Positions 12,106-24,345 of a stretch of DNA of 64,000 nucleotides are shown here, in pieces. The stretch is from Astragalus membranaceus (lineage: Eukaryota > Streptophyta > Magnoliopsida > Fabales > Fabaceae): assembly GCA_039519185.1 (NCBI GenBank), contig CM076847.1:74101247-74165246 (forward strand), read 5' to 3'. The translations under genes and the position numbers were made by a program. The notes beneath the pieces were generated by a model. It did not search any database and was not told the origin of the DNA. It was given only the letters and a program-made list of their open reading frames with translations. Each line of letters begins with the position of its first letter. Position 1 is the first letter of the stretch.

Positions 12106-12959
12106 TTAACATTAGTCAACAAAAATTAGGCGGCTTTTCAAGTTTCATAGTAATATCTTATATCAAGCAAACCCTCCGTCTCATTTTGTTTGTCATTTAA
12201 GGTTATGCGCGGGTATTAAGAAAATGATTGGTTATGCTAACTTTTATGGTAAAAAAATGTGGTAGGACTGAAACACCCTTACACTATTAACTCATTAGTA
12301 ATCTCACTTTTCTCGATTGGAGCAAAGCACGGTTATTGATATTCTGAAGTAAGGGTATTGTTGGAAAGTAATAATAAATGTTGTATTGAGATTCTAAAGA
12401 CACTACTAGAATTTTCGTCATTTCCTGCGGAATTTCCTGCGGATTTTCATTAAAAATTCGCAGGAAACGAGTTTCCTGCGGAATTTTCAGCGGAGTAAGG
12501 TTCCCAGCTATTTCGTTCGTGGATAATTTTTTCCTGCGGATTTTTAATTCGGCAGGAAATTTCCGCAGGAAACTCCTCAGAAAATTCCGCAGGAAGTCCG
12601 CAGAAAATTCCGCAGGAAATCCCCGCAGAAAGTTTCGCAGGAATTCCTCATGCAATTCAAAATTTTCGTACGAAATTCCGCAGGAAATTCATAATTTTCG
12701 CACAAAATTCCGCAGAAAATAGCAGAATTTTTTTCTACAAACCAGCAGCAAATTTTATTGACTGGTATTATTAGAAACCCAAAACAAGTAACGTTATTAG
12801 AAATCCAAAACAGGGAATAAGTGGCAGAAGGATACATGAGAATAATGAGATAAAACAATTGATCAAACTAGTATACAAGTTCCTTCATAACTCTACATGA
12901 AATATAGCCATTCTACCATTCCTAATTCATAAAAATTCAAATTTCTCAAAACTAATCAT

Positions 12960-15530
12960 TCGTAAAGATGCTACAATCTTGGTATCAATGTTTACTATTC
13001 TCAGCTGCATTTTCTTCCTTCCCAAGTGCAATCACCACACACTTCAAGATCGATTCTGTCGTTGGTGAGAGTTCTCCACTGCCTTGGAGATTGCTTGCCA
13101 TTTCTCTCAGTGTTTTGGCTCAGCAGCAACACATCTGTTCAATACATCCTTCTCCAAATCCGATAGAAGTTGGTGATAGACACTTCATGAGCATTTGCGG
13201 CAGAAACATCAAGCCCCAGTATGCTAGCTATTTCCAGGACCTTTCTGTTGAGCAGCTAGAGGATCCACTTTTAGAAACAATGAATGGAAGAAGTTAGAAA
13301 AACTAATGCAAGAAACCAGATAGATGGTCTATCAATTTAAACAAAATCTATCTTACCTTTGTGTATTCATTGCTAAATATATCATAACTTTGGTTTCTTG
13401 AACTTGTCTTATCTTTGCTGTTCAATTTAACTAATGTCTCATTATCAAACTTCGCCCTCTCTTCATTTGATAGTTGATTATAGCATTTTTCCCCATCTTC
13501 CCTGCTACGCTTAAGATTTACCTGCAACTGATACATATGTATGAACTTATCCAACAACTGATATTGCAATTCAGGCTTTAGAGAATGAATGAACATACAG
13601 ATGAATATCCTGTAGCGCAGTAACCATGATGTCGATCTAAAGTCTGTATTGTCTCTGTCAAACAAGATTGGATAGAATGCAAAGTGCATCAAATACAAAG
13701 CTGGCAGAATGATGAAAATATAATGTCGGCTAAATCATAAAACAAACAATGATTGTCTGATACTAATTGAAACAAAAACATACTAATCATATCCATTTTT
13801 ACGAGTTCAACAAAGGCATAGAAGCTTATCTGACAAGAATATGATAAGAAAAATGAGCAATGCTACTTCTAACGAAGAAACCAATTGCGATTTGCAGCGA
13901 AGTATAGCTGATTGTTCAACCATGCCCATAATGATTTACTTTAATGCAAAGTAATACTGTTCACGGTCTTCTAATATTAAAACACGCCAGTTCGTTATCA
14001 TTAGAAATTGAATTTTCCTAGAAAAATTTCACAAGTATTTCTTGAAACTACCTGTCAATAAATAGCTCACACCTTCCCGGGGAGGATGTGTCAGCAGCTT
14101 CTGCAATCCTATTAAGATCCCTCTGTATTGTATTTTCCATCCCATTCAACATTGCAACCTTAAACAAAGTCAAAGACAACTATACATGATTATAACTCAA
14201 ACTCAGGACAAAAACACTTAGAACCACCACTTTGGTAGTACATCTTATACAGACAAAAACAAGAATATCAAATTTTAGTGCATGTCATCCTATGTAGCAC
14301 CAAGACTCCATATTGAAGACATGCTGTCCACACCAATGCATGTGACTACATTCAACCACTTAATTTTCTCTTCATTTTCTTGTATTATTATTGGTGTTAT
14401 ACATGTCTATGTCAGTGTCGGTACTTCAATTTTCATCCATAAGACCATAATCAACAAACTAGCAACTACCAACAAAACCGAAAGCACAAAAATTAAATTA
14501 AACAAGTGTTACTAAAGATACTAGTAGGAGTTCAAAATGAAGGAGCAAGGAGAGCAACAAATGAAATTCAACCAATTTATCATAGAAGTTGCTGCAGCTT
14601 CAACAAATGAAATTCAACCAATAAATGAAAATATTATCTGCATAATGCATCCATATATCAACTCATTTTAAAATCTAGTAAATGAGTTTAAACACCTAAG
14701 GAAGAATAATCACATAAGGAAACACCTAAGGAAGAATAATCACCTAAGGTATATCTACAACTATAAGGTATAACTATTGACAGACACAACTTGCCTAAAT
14801 AAATAGAATCAAAACATTTGGGAAGGCGCCTTTGTCTTGCTACATTTAAATGGAAGAAAAATAGCACCATAGCTTCAATAGTAATGCATTTGAATATATG
14901 AAGGTAAATACCAAACAACACAGCTTTGCATAATAAGCATAACAAAAAGAAAAAGAAGAGCTGGAAAGAACAACCACAACCAATTCACCAATAAAAAATG
15001 GAGTGACCAAAGCAAACCATCCATTGACATACAGTAAAGTTCAGGATTACCACTTACCAGCCATGTAAGATTTCCCTTGCCATTTTTGCATGAAATGGAT
15101 TCAAATAATCTGTGCAGTAAATCAGCCAGTCCCTCCATCAGTACACTTGAACATGCAAGACACAAATGATAGAATGGAAACACCAAAATAAAGTAAGATA
15201 AAATTTACAATCTGGATATACTAAAGAGTGGTTTTGAATTCCCTATACACTTCTGACTCCAAAATCTCTTTTGTCCAAAATATGATGCAAAGTGGATGAT
15301 GAAAAGCAAGTTACAGAACAACTTGTTCAAAATAGTTCTACTCTACAAGTGAAAGCAAGTTACAGAACAACTTGTTCAAAATATGATGCAAAGTGGATGA
15401 TGAAAAGAAACGCAACACATATACTTAATTCCTTCACCACAACCAAGCTTGACACTGTTGCAGGTGGTTGATGGATCAATGTTGAATAGGTCAAACCTCT
15501 CACTATTAACACCAAAGACCTGCAGTTTCC
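12960..15530 (-). pseudogene. Unrecognised multi-exon gene fragment carried inside the CACTA element
   Basis: Minus-strand coding blocks with good splice sites can be read in order. About 15520-15430 reads VFGVNSERFDLFNIDPSTTC and onward. About 15150-15058 reads VLMEGLADLLHRLFESISCK and ends at a GTAAGT donor. 14158-14052 reads VAMLNGMENTIQRDLNRIAE and onward, donor GTAGTT. 13701-13357 is a long block containing YLMHFAFYPILFDRDNTDFR, donor GTAAGA. Two more blocks lie in 13300-12960 (QKVLEIASILGLDVSAANAH; AKTLREMASNLQGSGELSPT). No stop interrupts the individual blocks. I do not recognise the family; it is not an obvious transposase. A captured host gene or a previously unrecognised element-encoded gene are both possible. 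Confidence 0.5.
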
Positions 15531-16095
15531 CCAATTTTTACAACAACCACTAACAATACTCCATAAACAAAGGCAGGTTCTACAAAAAGAAAAGCCACTA
15601 ACATCACCAGTGCTACAAAGGCAAGTTCCAATATATTAGGTTACCTTCACGGAAGAAGATAAGCCAGGATCCAACTAAGTTGTAGTGAAATCCAGGATCA
15701 GCGAAGTTGAGAGCACGATCGGAGAAGTGGAGAACGCAACTGAGAAGACGATCGGAGAAGATGACATCACACGACGGAGAAGCGGAGAACCAGAGAATCG
15801 CGCGATTCCTCAGTTTTTCTGTTGAATCGAAGCTTCACAATGTTGATTTCTGCGCGATTTCTCTGTTTTTGTGTTGATTTCTGTTGAATCGAAGAGAAGA
15901 GAAGCTGAATCGAAGAAAGGGAAGAAGACGATTACGCGGCGTGAGTGTGAGAGAGAGAAGCTTCGAAGAGAAAAAGAAATAATATTCAATCCTTGAATCC
16001 CAAATCGTGTTTTTAATTTTTTAAATAATAATAAAATTCTAATTCCGTAAAAAAAAGCTATTATTACCATTTTGAACTACTTAATGACAGTAAAA

Positions 16096-16172
16096 AAGTG
16101 TTGGTTGAGTTGTTAAGAGGCTTTCATATCATCTAGGGTCCTGAGTTCGATTCCCAGTGTCTTATTACCTGC
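16096..16172 (+). repeat. tRNA-derived SINE-like fragment
   Basis: TGGTTGAGTTGTTAAGAGG resembles a pol III A box and GAGTTCGATTCCC a B box, about 30 bases apart. That is the arrangement of tRNA-derived SINEs. It sits inside the right subterminal part of the CACTA element. It cannot form a full tRNA cloverleaf. Confidence 0.4.
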
Positions 16173-16308
16173 GAACTTACCTGCCAACTCTGCTCCGCAG
16201 CAAACATTCTGCATATTTAGAGAATTGGCAGGAAAGTTCTCAGATATTTCCTGCGGAAATTTTCCGCAGCAAATTCTGCAGGAAATGCCGAGAATTCTAG
16301 TAGTGAGA

Positions 16309-17154
16309 AACAGATAATTTGAGACAAAGAAAAATGGCAAACAAGACAATTAAAATGAGACGGATGAGTATACTCGTATATATATCTCAAATGGAGGCTT
16401 TGAGTGATTGAGTCAATTAATTATATTTAATTATCGATGTCACCAAAACTGGCAGAGTTTTGTTACAATTGTTAGATTAGTCGGAAAGGAATTTGCCCAG
16501 GCAACAAAAAAGCTAATTAAAAACGGCCAAAGAAAATTATTGTCAATGAAATAATGATTTAAAATTCTCAATGATCTAACGGGTAACTACTTAGTGGTTG
16601 AAAATTATACTTGGTTAAGAAATATAAATTGTTTAAGGAAACTTATAGGAGACTCTATTGTATGATTTATGAATAAACAAATCGTTGATGAAATTTGAAA
16701 GCAAATTAACAACCACCTTAAAAGGGATGAGGAATTAATATATCATAGCATGGAATTGAATCTAATCAAGGATTCAAGATTTAGTGGGAGAAGTGGGAAT
16801 GGGGAGTGTATCATATAAGTCATTATCTGATGGTCGTTATCAGGTTGAAGTCCAACAGGTTGAAGTCCAAGGTTCAAATATTCTAACTAATGATATATTG
16901 TTAATTAAATTGGATTATTGTGATTTCTTCAATGAAATTTTCTCCTTTGCCGAAAATCAATCCACGTGCCAAACGTCGATGAAATAATTTACTGCTAGAT
17001 TGGAAGCTGTATACATTGTATATATTCAGTCGTACTTTTATTCTAATTCTCTGTAGCTTAGAATTAAAATCGGGAAACATAACTAAATAAAGACGTATTA
17101 GGGATGGGAAAATGGAAAGGATATATGTGGGAAGTAAGTAAGACCTATCCTTTC
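16309..17154. other. Intergenic AT-rich stretch, nothing identified
   Basis: Short open frames occur but none has recognisable domains, good splice context or coding-like composition. There is a small direct duplication (CAGGTTGAAGTCCAA) at 16844-16871. Confidence 0.5.
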
Positions 17155-18884
17155 CATAACTAAGTGGAAATGGAGATGTCTTGTTGATGAAAATGCTATT
17201 TGGAGACCTATTCTTGAGCATCACTATGGTGATACAAGAGCAAAGCATATCGGCAGGTTGAGTAGAGTGTGGAGTAAATCAGATTCTCTTTGGTGGAGGG
17301 ACTTAATCACTCTGGGAGATGATTTAATTTTGGAGCAGAATTTCTTTATGGCTTCAATTAATTGTGTTGTGGGGAATGGGAAACATATTAACTTTTGGAA
17401 TCAAAAATGGTTGGGAATCGATCCGTTGGCTGTGGTGTTTCCAAATTTTTTTTATATTTAATCTCAGTTAATCAGGATGCAGTTATCGGAGATATGGGTG
17501 AGTGGGCGGATGGCCGTTGGTGTTGGATCATACCTTGGGTCCGGGCGCTTGATGGTGTTGAAGCGACTGATGCAGCTATTCGGCATATTTTGTATGGAAT
17601 TGATTTATGCCGGGGAGACAAGGATGGGTGGAGATGGATAGGTAACAATGGGAACTCTTTCTCAGTAAAATCTTGTTAAATGTTTTTGTTGTCAACTTTG
17701 CAGGATAGCAATCTAGAAGAGGATCTGAGGGTTAGTTTGAATGACTTACGGAAATCACATTTACCTTCCAAAGTGTGCATTTTTTGTTGACGCTTTTTGA
17801 TTGGGAGGCTCCCGACTAGAGATAATCTAACGCATAGAGGAGTGTCTCTACGAGACATATTGTGTCCATTGTGCGGTGAAAATCCCGAAACAATATCCCA
17901 TTTATTTTTTAATGCTCTTTTGTGCGGTCAGTCTGGCAGGGAGTGCATAGGTGGAATGGTTTGCAACCGGATATGGAGTTAAGTGGATTGGAACATTTTA
18001 TGTGGTTTGGTAGTCTTGTATCATGAAAATCATGCAGAAAGTTCAAATCCTTGATTTGGTTAGCAACAGTTTTGGGTGGTGTGGTTGGAAATGAAACGCC
18101 GTGTCTTTCAAGATATTAGTTCTAATCATGTTTCTGTATATAATAATATCAAACATACGGTGTGGAGTTGGTTTGCTGGTCGTCTAGGAAGGAATTGTAA
18201 TATGACGGTAGCTCAATGGTGGACTAATCATTTGGGGTGTATAAATAATATATAGCTGATGGATTTGCTTGTTGAAGTTTTTGGGTTGATGGTGCGGATT
18301 TTCGTTGGATTAAGGAGTTGTTGTTGTTGTTGTTTCTGAAAAAGAGCATTGTCGATGGTGGATGATTTCTGGTTTGCTGTCTTGTTGTAGTTGTTTTTTG
18401 ATGTTGCTGTTTTTCTGAGGTTGTTGTTGCTGCTATTGTTGTCTTGTTGTTGTTGTTGTTTTTGCTGCTGCTGTTGCTATTTGTTGTTTGCTGTGGTTGT
18501 TGTTTGTTGTGGATGTTGTCAGCTGGGACTTTATGTTGTTTCGGTGTTGTTGCACTGCTGCTGCTGTTTGTTGTCGCGAGTTTGCTTTTGGAAGCTCGTT
18601 GTGGGCTGAATTGATTGTCGCTATGGGCCGTTCCTTTTTATGAAGATTGTTGGCTGCAGAATTAAATTGGCAGATGAAGTATGTTGTTTCGTTGCTTAGT
18701 TTGTCGCTGCTTTTTTGTATTACGATATCCGTGTAATTGACTTTGTTGCCTTGTTCTCTTTGGGGGTACTCTTTTTCCCATTGGGTTTTGGCTAAACGAG
18801 GTTTTAACGAGGCCCCAAATTAATTGTACGGGTTGGAGTGCCCCCTGTACTCCTGTTAATACAATATTTCACTTATAAAAAAAA
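17155..18884 (+). pseudogene. 5'-truncated L1-type LINE, degenerate C-terminal RT region
   Basis: From 17159 the translation reads TKWKWRCLVDENAIWRPIL, then WSKSDSLWWRDL and INFWNQKWLG, the usual stretch C-terminal to the RT in plant L1 LINEs. The zinc-binding zf-RVT block follows (RLPTRDNLTHRG and LCPLCGENPETISHLFF, 17800-17910). Stops and frameshifts occur at 17459, 17678 and 17790. The RT catalytic core is missing. After a (GTT)-rich 3' region (18318-18610) comes the segment ending TCCTGTTAATACAATATTTC and a short A tail at 18875-18884, typical of this LINE group. Dead copy. Confidence 0.85.
18318..18612 (+). repeat. GTT/GCT-rich low-complexity tract in LINE 3' region
   Basis: Imperfect GTTGTTGTTGCTGCT-type repeats. 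The apparent 72-residue cysteine/leucine-rich frame across it is a product of the repeat, not a gene. Confidence 0.8.
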
Positions 18885-19059
18885 TCATGGCAATTGTTTA
18901 ATATTAATCACAAGTTTGGTTTTTTTATTTTGAAAATGTTGCTTTTGGATTGGACTGCCCGGGACTTTCGATGTTTTAGTGTCCTTATCAAAAATTGCTA
19001 CCATTCTTGATAATTCTTCTCTCCTTCTTCGAGTTTTACCATTTTTAATTTTTACTTAA

Positions 19060-20767
19060 CTAGAAGTATACCGTGCATATGCACGAGTAACATCGTATTC
19101 TTTGTACTAATAGACTCAGTTCAATTACAATAAATTTTTCAAGTAGATAAGAAATAAAGTTTCATAACTTTAGAATATTTTCTTCAATTGACATTTTGTA
19201 TCATTAGGTAATTACCAACAACATATAACATTTTCTCCTTGTAACTCAAAAGCAGAATATAAAACAATTATTCTGACAATGTGTAACGCTCCATCATCGA
19301 GAATTAATATTAATGAAATTATAGCAACAACATGTAATGTTTACCCATTGAAAACTATACCAAAAACATGTTATTTTTCCACATAGGGACCCAAAAGTAA
19401 AATAATAATTTATAAATATTAAAGTAATATAAAAAATTGTTATGTACTATAGAAATAAAATAATACGAATCACTTATGATGTTTACCCGCCGTGACACAA
19501 AAGCAAAACACTGATTGATATTTTATACAAAAAAAATATCAATCATTGTTTTATGATTGTACTTTGGTCTTCCAATTTTATAATTGTACAATGGTCATCC
19601 ATTTTTCAATAATCCGGGATAAGGATTAAAACTGCCAAAAAAAAAGACAATGTTGGGGCCAAAAGGTAGTAAAAAATATTGGGAACAAATTTATAAGATT
19701 TGATTTTAGGAGGATTAAATTAATCAAATCATGTCATGTGTCCTCAAAATGGTGACGTGGCAAAAATATAGATATCTAGTTTTGTAATTTAAGCAGTTAT
19801 CTTTTTTCTCGTATAGACAGAAGATGTGTTTGGATCATCTCCTTCCCTCCTTCCTCAGTTCCTCTTCATCACAAAATATAAGGGTGGGAAGAGAGAGAAA
19901 TTGACTAAGAAATTATAAATAATGATGAGAGAGAGAGAAAGAATGGAGGGTGATGTAGGGTGAGTGGGAAGGAGAAGATCCAAGTCCCATAGAAGATAGA
20001 TTATAAATAATTGATGAATGGTGATTTTTAGAGTAAATTACACTCCCCTCCCCTAAGAGAAGCTTGAATTACACTTCCCTCCCCTCTTATATTAAAATAT
20101 ACACTCTCATCTTCTCTTATACAAAAGATGTTAGAAACAATTACACGTCCCACCTCCGAAAAAAGCTTGAATTAATTCCCCCTCCTCTTATGTTAAAATC
20201 TACACTTTCCTCCCTTAATTATTTTTTAAAATTTCTAATAATCTAACAATAAAACTTTAACACACTAATTAAGTGCGAAAAAAAGAGTATTACGAGTCCA
20301 TTTTAAAATATTTAAAATTCGTATGCATATTTTTCTCTATTTTTGATTCACGATATCATTAAGATATAATTTTAAATCCTATTATAAAATATGAAACAAT
20401 GCAAAATAACATTAAAATCTTGAAAAAATTACTAAAGCCAAAAAATATAGCTATATAATGAATTTTATATTCTAAATCTTGAAAAAATTTAATTACCAAA
20501 GACATTGAAATTATAAACAAGCGGATTAAAATAAGAAGGTGAATTTTAAAAAAAAAATTAAAATAAGAATGAAAATATAAAAGTGCATGAAAAGTAAGAG
20601 AAAAAGAATGAGATTAGAAGGTAAAGTATAAGAGATAAAGTAAGAGAATGATACATAGGAATGTACGAATTTATTCTCAAAATTGTGAGCTGACAAAAAA
20701 TTAGATCTCTAATTTTGCAATATAAGCGGTCATCTTTTTCATAGATAGATAGTAGAGATAGTAGAAT

Positions 20768-20821
<54 letters not shown>

Positions 20822-20933
20822 GAATAATAGATAGATGAAAATTACTAATATGCCCTCAAAATGATGAGGTGGCAATGTCCAATTTAGTAATTTAATTAGT
20901 TCATTATTTTCTTATATAGAATATAGATATAGA
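19060..20933 (-). mobile_element. Non-autonomous Helitron-like element, minus strand
   Basis: Read on the minus strand the right end is TCTATATCTATATTC after a host A, and the left end is a hairpin CGTGCATATGCACG followed by GTATACTTCTAG and a host T (19060). TC start, GC-containing hairpin, CTAG end and A/T insertion are the Helitron rules. The region has no Rep/helicase frame. Two more 5'-end-like blocks occur inside (minus strand, starting near 19814 and 20750), each followed by similar sequence with a GCCACCTCA-like word, suggesting nested or tandem insertions. Contents are otherwise AT-rich with pyrimidine-rich repeats at 20040-20215. Confidence 0.55.
20774..20818. repeat. (TA)n microsatellite
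   Basis: Uninterrupted TA dinucleotide run of about 22 repeats, within the Helitron-like element. Confidence 0.95.
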
Positions 20934-20940
20934 TAGTAGA

Positions 20941-22394
20941 AACATACGAGGACAAATTTTACTCATGAATCCTTTGCCTACCATTGCTCAACTGAGATAG
21001 CGGGCTTGTTGTAACACCCCCAAAGTAATTGTTTTTAATTACTTTGATTATTAAGTAATTTTAAGTACTTTGTAACTAAGTGATTTAATTATTGGTTGTT
21101 GGATTGACAATTGTATGATTAAATACTAACTTCGTAATCTAACTAGCTAAATTGAATACTTGTATGAATTGAGTGTTTATTTGATTAATTAAATGTAGTT
21201 TAAGTGGGGAAATAAAAGAGAAGGGAAAAATAGGGGATTTTAATTACTTTAATTGTTAAGTGATTTAATTCTTGCTTGATCGGTCGAAATTAGAATTTGT
21301 GTGTGTACAAATGTGGTGTTTGTTTAAGTGAATGTGATAGTTAGTGAAGGTTTGGCCAAGGGAGAGATTAAGTTTAATAGATATATCACCCACCTTTTTA
21401 AAAATTTCAGCAGGGCACCAATTACCTCCTTACCCTTCATTAAAACCTCACTAAAAAGGGCTAGGGACATCCTCACTTCCACAAAAACACAATTCACAAC
21501 ACTTCCCTTTTTCAGAATTTTAGAGAGAACTTAGAGTGAGAGAAAGAACCTTCGAGGGAGAGGAGAGGGGAATAGGGTTTCTGTTGGGGATTTCCAAAAT
21601 AATAGGAATCCAAAAACACCAAAGTGAAAGAGAAACACAATGTTTCATGTTTGAAAGGTGTGTCCTTTGGTGGCTTTCACTACTGGTTGTGTTTATTCAT
21701 ATGAATATATGTAACTCTTCATTTGAATACATTTGAGTGAAGATATGCGCTCATTCATGGATGAGTGTGACTTGTGTCTCCAAATGGAGAGACACCTCTC
21801 TTCACCAAATGGTATGAGTTGGTCTATATATAGAACAACTTTACAAGTAGAACATATATATTGTTCATATGTCTCAGACAAAACTCTACCAAAATCAATA
21901 TCCTATATCACTCTCTTTCTTCTCTTATGCGCAAATTGAAGATAGGAAACTATTGTTCTGTAAATACTATTAACGATACACTTGGTGTGAGTGTGCAAAC
22001 CATGTCAAGGAACTCCATTGTATCGTGAAGGGGATTCACCGGTCATCCTATCGCATCCAATCTAAAGTGATTGGTGGGGGCGAATTGAACCTAAAGCTTA
22101 GTGTTATACACGCCTTGGAGTCTTGCGCAATGATGAATTCACTTTCTCCTTTGTTCTTTATTGTACATGATATTCACAATTATTTGAACTAATAATTTTC
22201 TATGTTTGGTTGTTCTTCTTTGTTGCAGCATTATTCCCACCAACAAATGTTCTCACAGTTTCATCATATCTTCATGAGTCTTCCATATTGAACCAAAACA
22301 CTTATTCCCACCTATAGTAAATACATTTCTTTCCATCTCATTCTCATCATCCTCGAAAGTTTAGAGAGATTGAAGTACCCAAATTCAGACTTTT
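20941..22394. other. Unassigned repeat-like DNA
   Basis: It begins after a TGTAACACCCC word (21011) that looks like the start of an LTR, but I find no partner LTR. The 21750-22260 part (GGGGATTCACCGGTCATCC, TATACACGCCTTGGAG) looks like the leader or LTR of a copia-type element but has no domains. No gene is supported. Confidence 0.35.
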
Positions 22395-22729
22395 TGTAAC
22401 AGCCCAACCCTTTTGCCTACTCATTTTCGGCTTATGGCATTGGCACTGTCACTCATGACCTTCTCCACCCCCCTGTGGAGTTTTTGCCTTCCGTGGGAAT
22501 CGAACATTGTACCTGGGGTTAAGTACAAGCTCAATGCATTGAACTTGTACTTAACCCCTTGTACTAGATCAATTGGTAGTGGGAATGCATTGAGCTTGTA
22601 CTTAACCCCAGGTACAAGGTTCGATTCCCACGAAAGGCAAAAACTCCACAGGGGGGTGGAGAAGGTCATGAGTGACAGTGCCAATGTCATAAGCCGAAAA
22701 TGAGTAAGTAAAAGAGTTGGGCTGTTACA
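22395..22729. repeat. Large fold-back (inverted-repeat) element
   Basis: Two arms of about 146 bp (22395-22540 and 22584-22729) are near-perfect reverse complements around a 43-bp spacer. Both outer ends read TGTAACAGCCCAAC. Each arm carries GGTTCGATTCCCACG-like sequence, a pol III B box, and the spacer contains ATCAATTGGTAGTGGG, an A-box-like word. It therefore looks like two tRNA-derived SINEs head to head. Both strands encode almost the same peptide frame simply because the DNA is palindromic. Confidence 0.85.
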
Positions 22730-23365
22730 CATTTGTCATCACCATCATTCTTTGAGTACCAATCGACTTGCATGTGAAGGATTAGGGTCAAAATCAACAA
22801 TTTTCAGCTTGCATGTGAGTTTGGGGTAAAGTGTTTATAGATTGGGGAGCTTTGGCTAGTGCTTGGTTACTGTTTTGAGGAAGGAAGCTTGTTGGTGCGT
22901 CTTTTGAAGTGCCACCCTTGTGTTTGTGCAATTCTCTTTGATTCCCAAGTGAGTTCTTTGCCTTAGGTTTTGTGGTTGTATGGTTTCCCTATAAAAATTC
23001 ATTCTATTCTGAAATGTATATAATGCATGTGGTGTTTATGATAGTCTTGATATTGTTCTTAGAAATTATCTCTACATTTCATTGATAATGCGTGTCTCAT
23101 AAAGGATCAAGCACATTAGAAGGTGACTGGAAGATGTGATCTCCTCAATGGTCTGTTTCTATTCACCAATTGCAACTCTACACAAACCGAATGTGTATTA
23201 GATTTACCTCGGTCATGTACTTTCTTTCTTTCAAATAATTTTGTTTCTTGTAACACTATAGCACATCAGAATTAGCTACACTATAGTATACATGAATGGG
23301 ACATTTATCTGATTCTGTTTTAAAGTTGCTCAGTAGTAAAATTCCACTAAGGGGTGTACATGTAG
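22730..23365. other. Unassigned intergenic DNA
   Basis: No coding potential, splice structure or terminal repeats that I can recognise. Confidence 0.4.
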
Positions 23366-23670
23366 TTGCCTCTTCGTTACCCAACTAAGAGGGAGAACCT
23401 AGTGTGTAAACTCAACAGGTCATTATATGGCCTTAGACAAGCCTCGAGGCAATGGTATACAAAATTATCCAATTTTATCCTGCTTCATGGATTCAAACAA
23501 AGTTCAGTAAACAATTCCATTTTCACTAAGGGGACTAGTGCAACACTAGTTATATTGCTAGTCTATGTAGATGACATCTTGATAGCTGACCCAAACTCTA
23601 CTCTCATTGCTCAAACAAGACAATAACGGGAAGACATCTTCAAGTTAAGAGTCATAGGGAGTTTTTAATG
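23366..23670 (+). pseudogene. Ty1/copia reverse transcriptase fragment
   Basis: The frame contains LVCKLNRSLYGLRQASRQWY and later LLVYVDDILIA, the two best-known blocks of copia RT (the second holds the catalytic YVDD). It stops at 23626, and FKLRVIGS continues the family pattern for a few residues in another frame. Only about 100 residues of a roughly 1,300-residue polyprotein remain, with no LTRs nearby. Dead fragment. Confidence 0.9.
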
Positions 23671-23849
23671 TATTCTAATCTAGTTTATGGTTTATGAAGT
23701 ACTTGTAATTTGTTTTATGGTTGTCTAATTTTATGTGTAACTTGTTTTAGGTGGTTAAGGTTTGTGTAAGAACTAATCTTCAATTTGATGTTTAATGGAA
23801 GATCGCCTTTTGATTATGAGTTCAGTTTTATTTATGTCTTTTATTGAAT

Positions 23850-24075
23850 GGAAATAAAAAAAAGACCATTTGGTAAAAAGAAGTCATAGATCTGTAAGTC
23901 ATTATAGGGACCAAAATAGGGAACATTCCATATAAACAAGGACCAAAAGAGGGAACATTGAATAAAAGTAAGGACTAAAAGTAAGAAAATTTAAAAAAGT
24001 AGGGACCAAAAAAGGAAATATTGAATAAAAGTAAGGACTAGAAAACAGAACATTCAACAACTGTAGGTCCTAAAA
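23850..24075 (+). repeat. Tandem GGGACCAAAA / GAACATTGAATAAAAGTAAGGAC repeats
   Basis: Four to five degenerate copies of a unit of about 40 bp. Similar AGGGACC words recur at 28508-28570 and 35128. They look like the terminal region of a Mutator-like element, consistent with the coding remnant at 24530-25143; this is inference. Confidence 0.45.
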
Positions 24076-24221
24076 CTGTTGATAAATAAACTCGTGATAA
24101 CATAATAGAAATGGACTTAAAATTATACTTCATTAACAGAATAAGAACTTCATTAACAGAAGCGCATAGTTTCATAACACATTTTGGTGGCTTAACTGTC
24201 TAGCCATTTCATTACACACTT

Positions 24222-24345
24222 GAGGTGCTAGCTCAGTGGTAAGAGCTTAGTTTTGTATCTACAAGGTGCGGAGTTTAAATCCTTTCGGAGACAGTTGTAA
24301 AATGACCATTAGTGTCACTTTGATTAATAAAATTTCTCCTTTCCC
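24222..24345 (+). repeat. tRNA-derived SINE
   Basis: GCTAGCTCAGTGGTAAGAGC is a near-consensus pol III A box, and GGAGTTTAAATCC about 33 bases later is a diverged B box. The unit ends in an A-rich tract (24347-24372). The 3' part cannot fold as a tRNA, so this is a SINE, not a tRNA gene. Confidence 0.6.

Larger units (their letters stand above)
12401..16305. mobile_element. Complete non-autonomous CACTA transposon (3.9 kb), TSD AGA
   Basis: The left end is CACTACTAGAATT and the right end AATTCTAGTAGTG, a 13-bp perfect inverted repeat. Both sides carry the 3-bp duplication AGA (12398-12400, 16306-16308), the rule for CACTA elements. Subterminal repeats built on TTTCCTGCGGAA occur in both orientations within about 330 bp of the left end and about 150 bp of the right end. 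I see no TNP1/TNP2-type transposase. The interior instead carries a minus-strand multi-exon gene fragment and a small tRNA-like stretch, so the element must be mobilised in trans. Confidence 0.92.

Noticed and set aside
16784..17248. Small genes on both strands upstream of the LINE
   Set aside because: No recognisable domains; the minus frame overlaps the start of clear LINE coding on plus.
18391..18609. Cysteine/leucine-rich small secreted protein
   Set aside because: The frame is produced entirely by a GTT/GCT microsatellite in a LINE 3' region.
20774..20818. (TA)n runs here, at 47878 and at 57775 as origin or matrix elements
   Set aside because: Simple microsatellites; two of them are copies within the duplicated hAT flank.
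21011..22340. Full LTR retrotransposon starting at TGTAACACCCC
   Set aside because: No partner LTR, primer site or coding domain could be found.
24226..24300. Candidate tRNA gene
   Set aside because: A-box is good but the B box is diverged and no acceptor stem or anticodon arm forms; it is a SINE.
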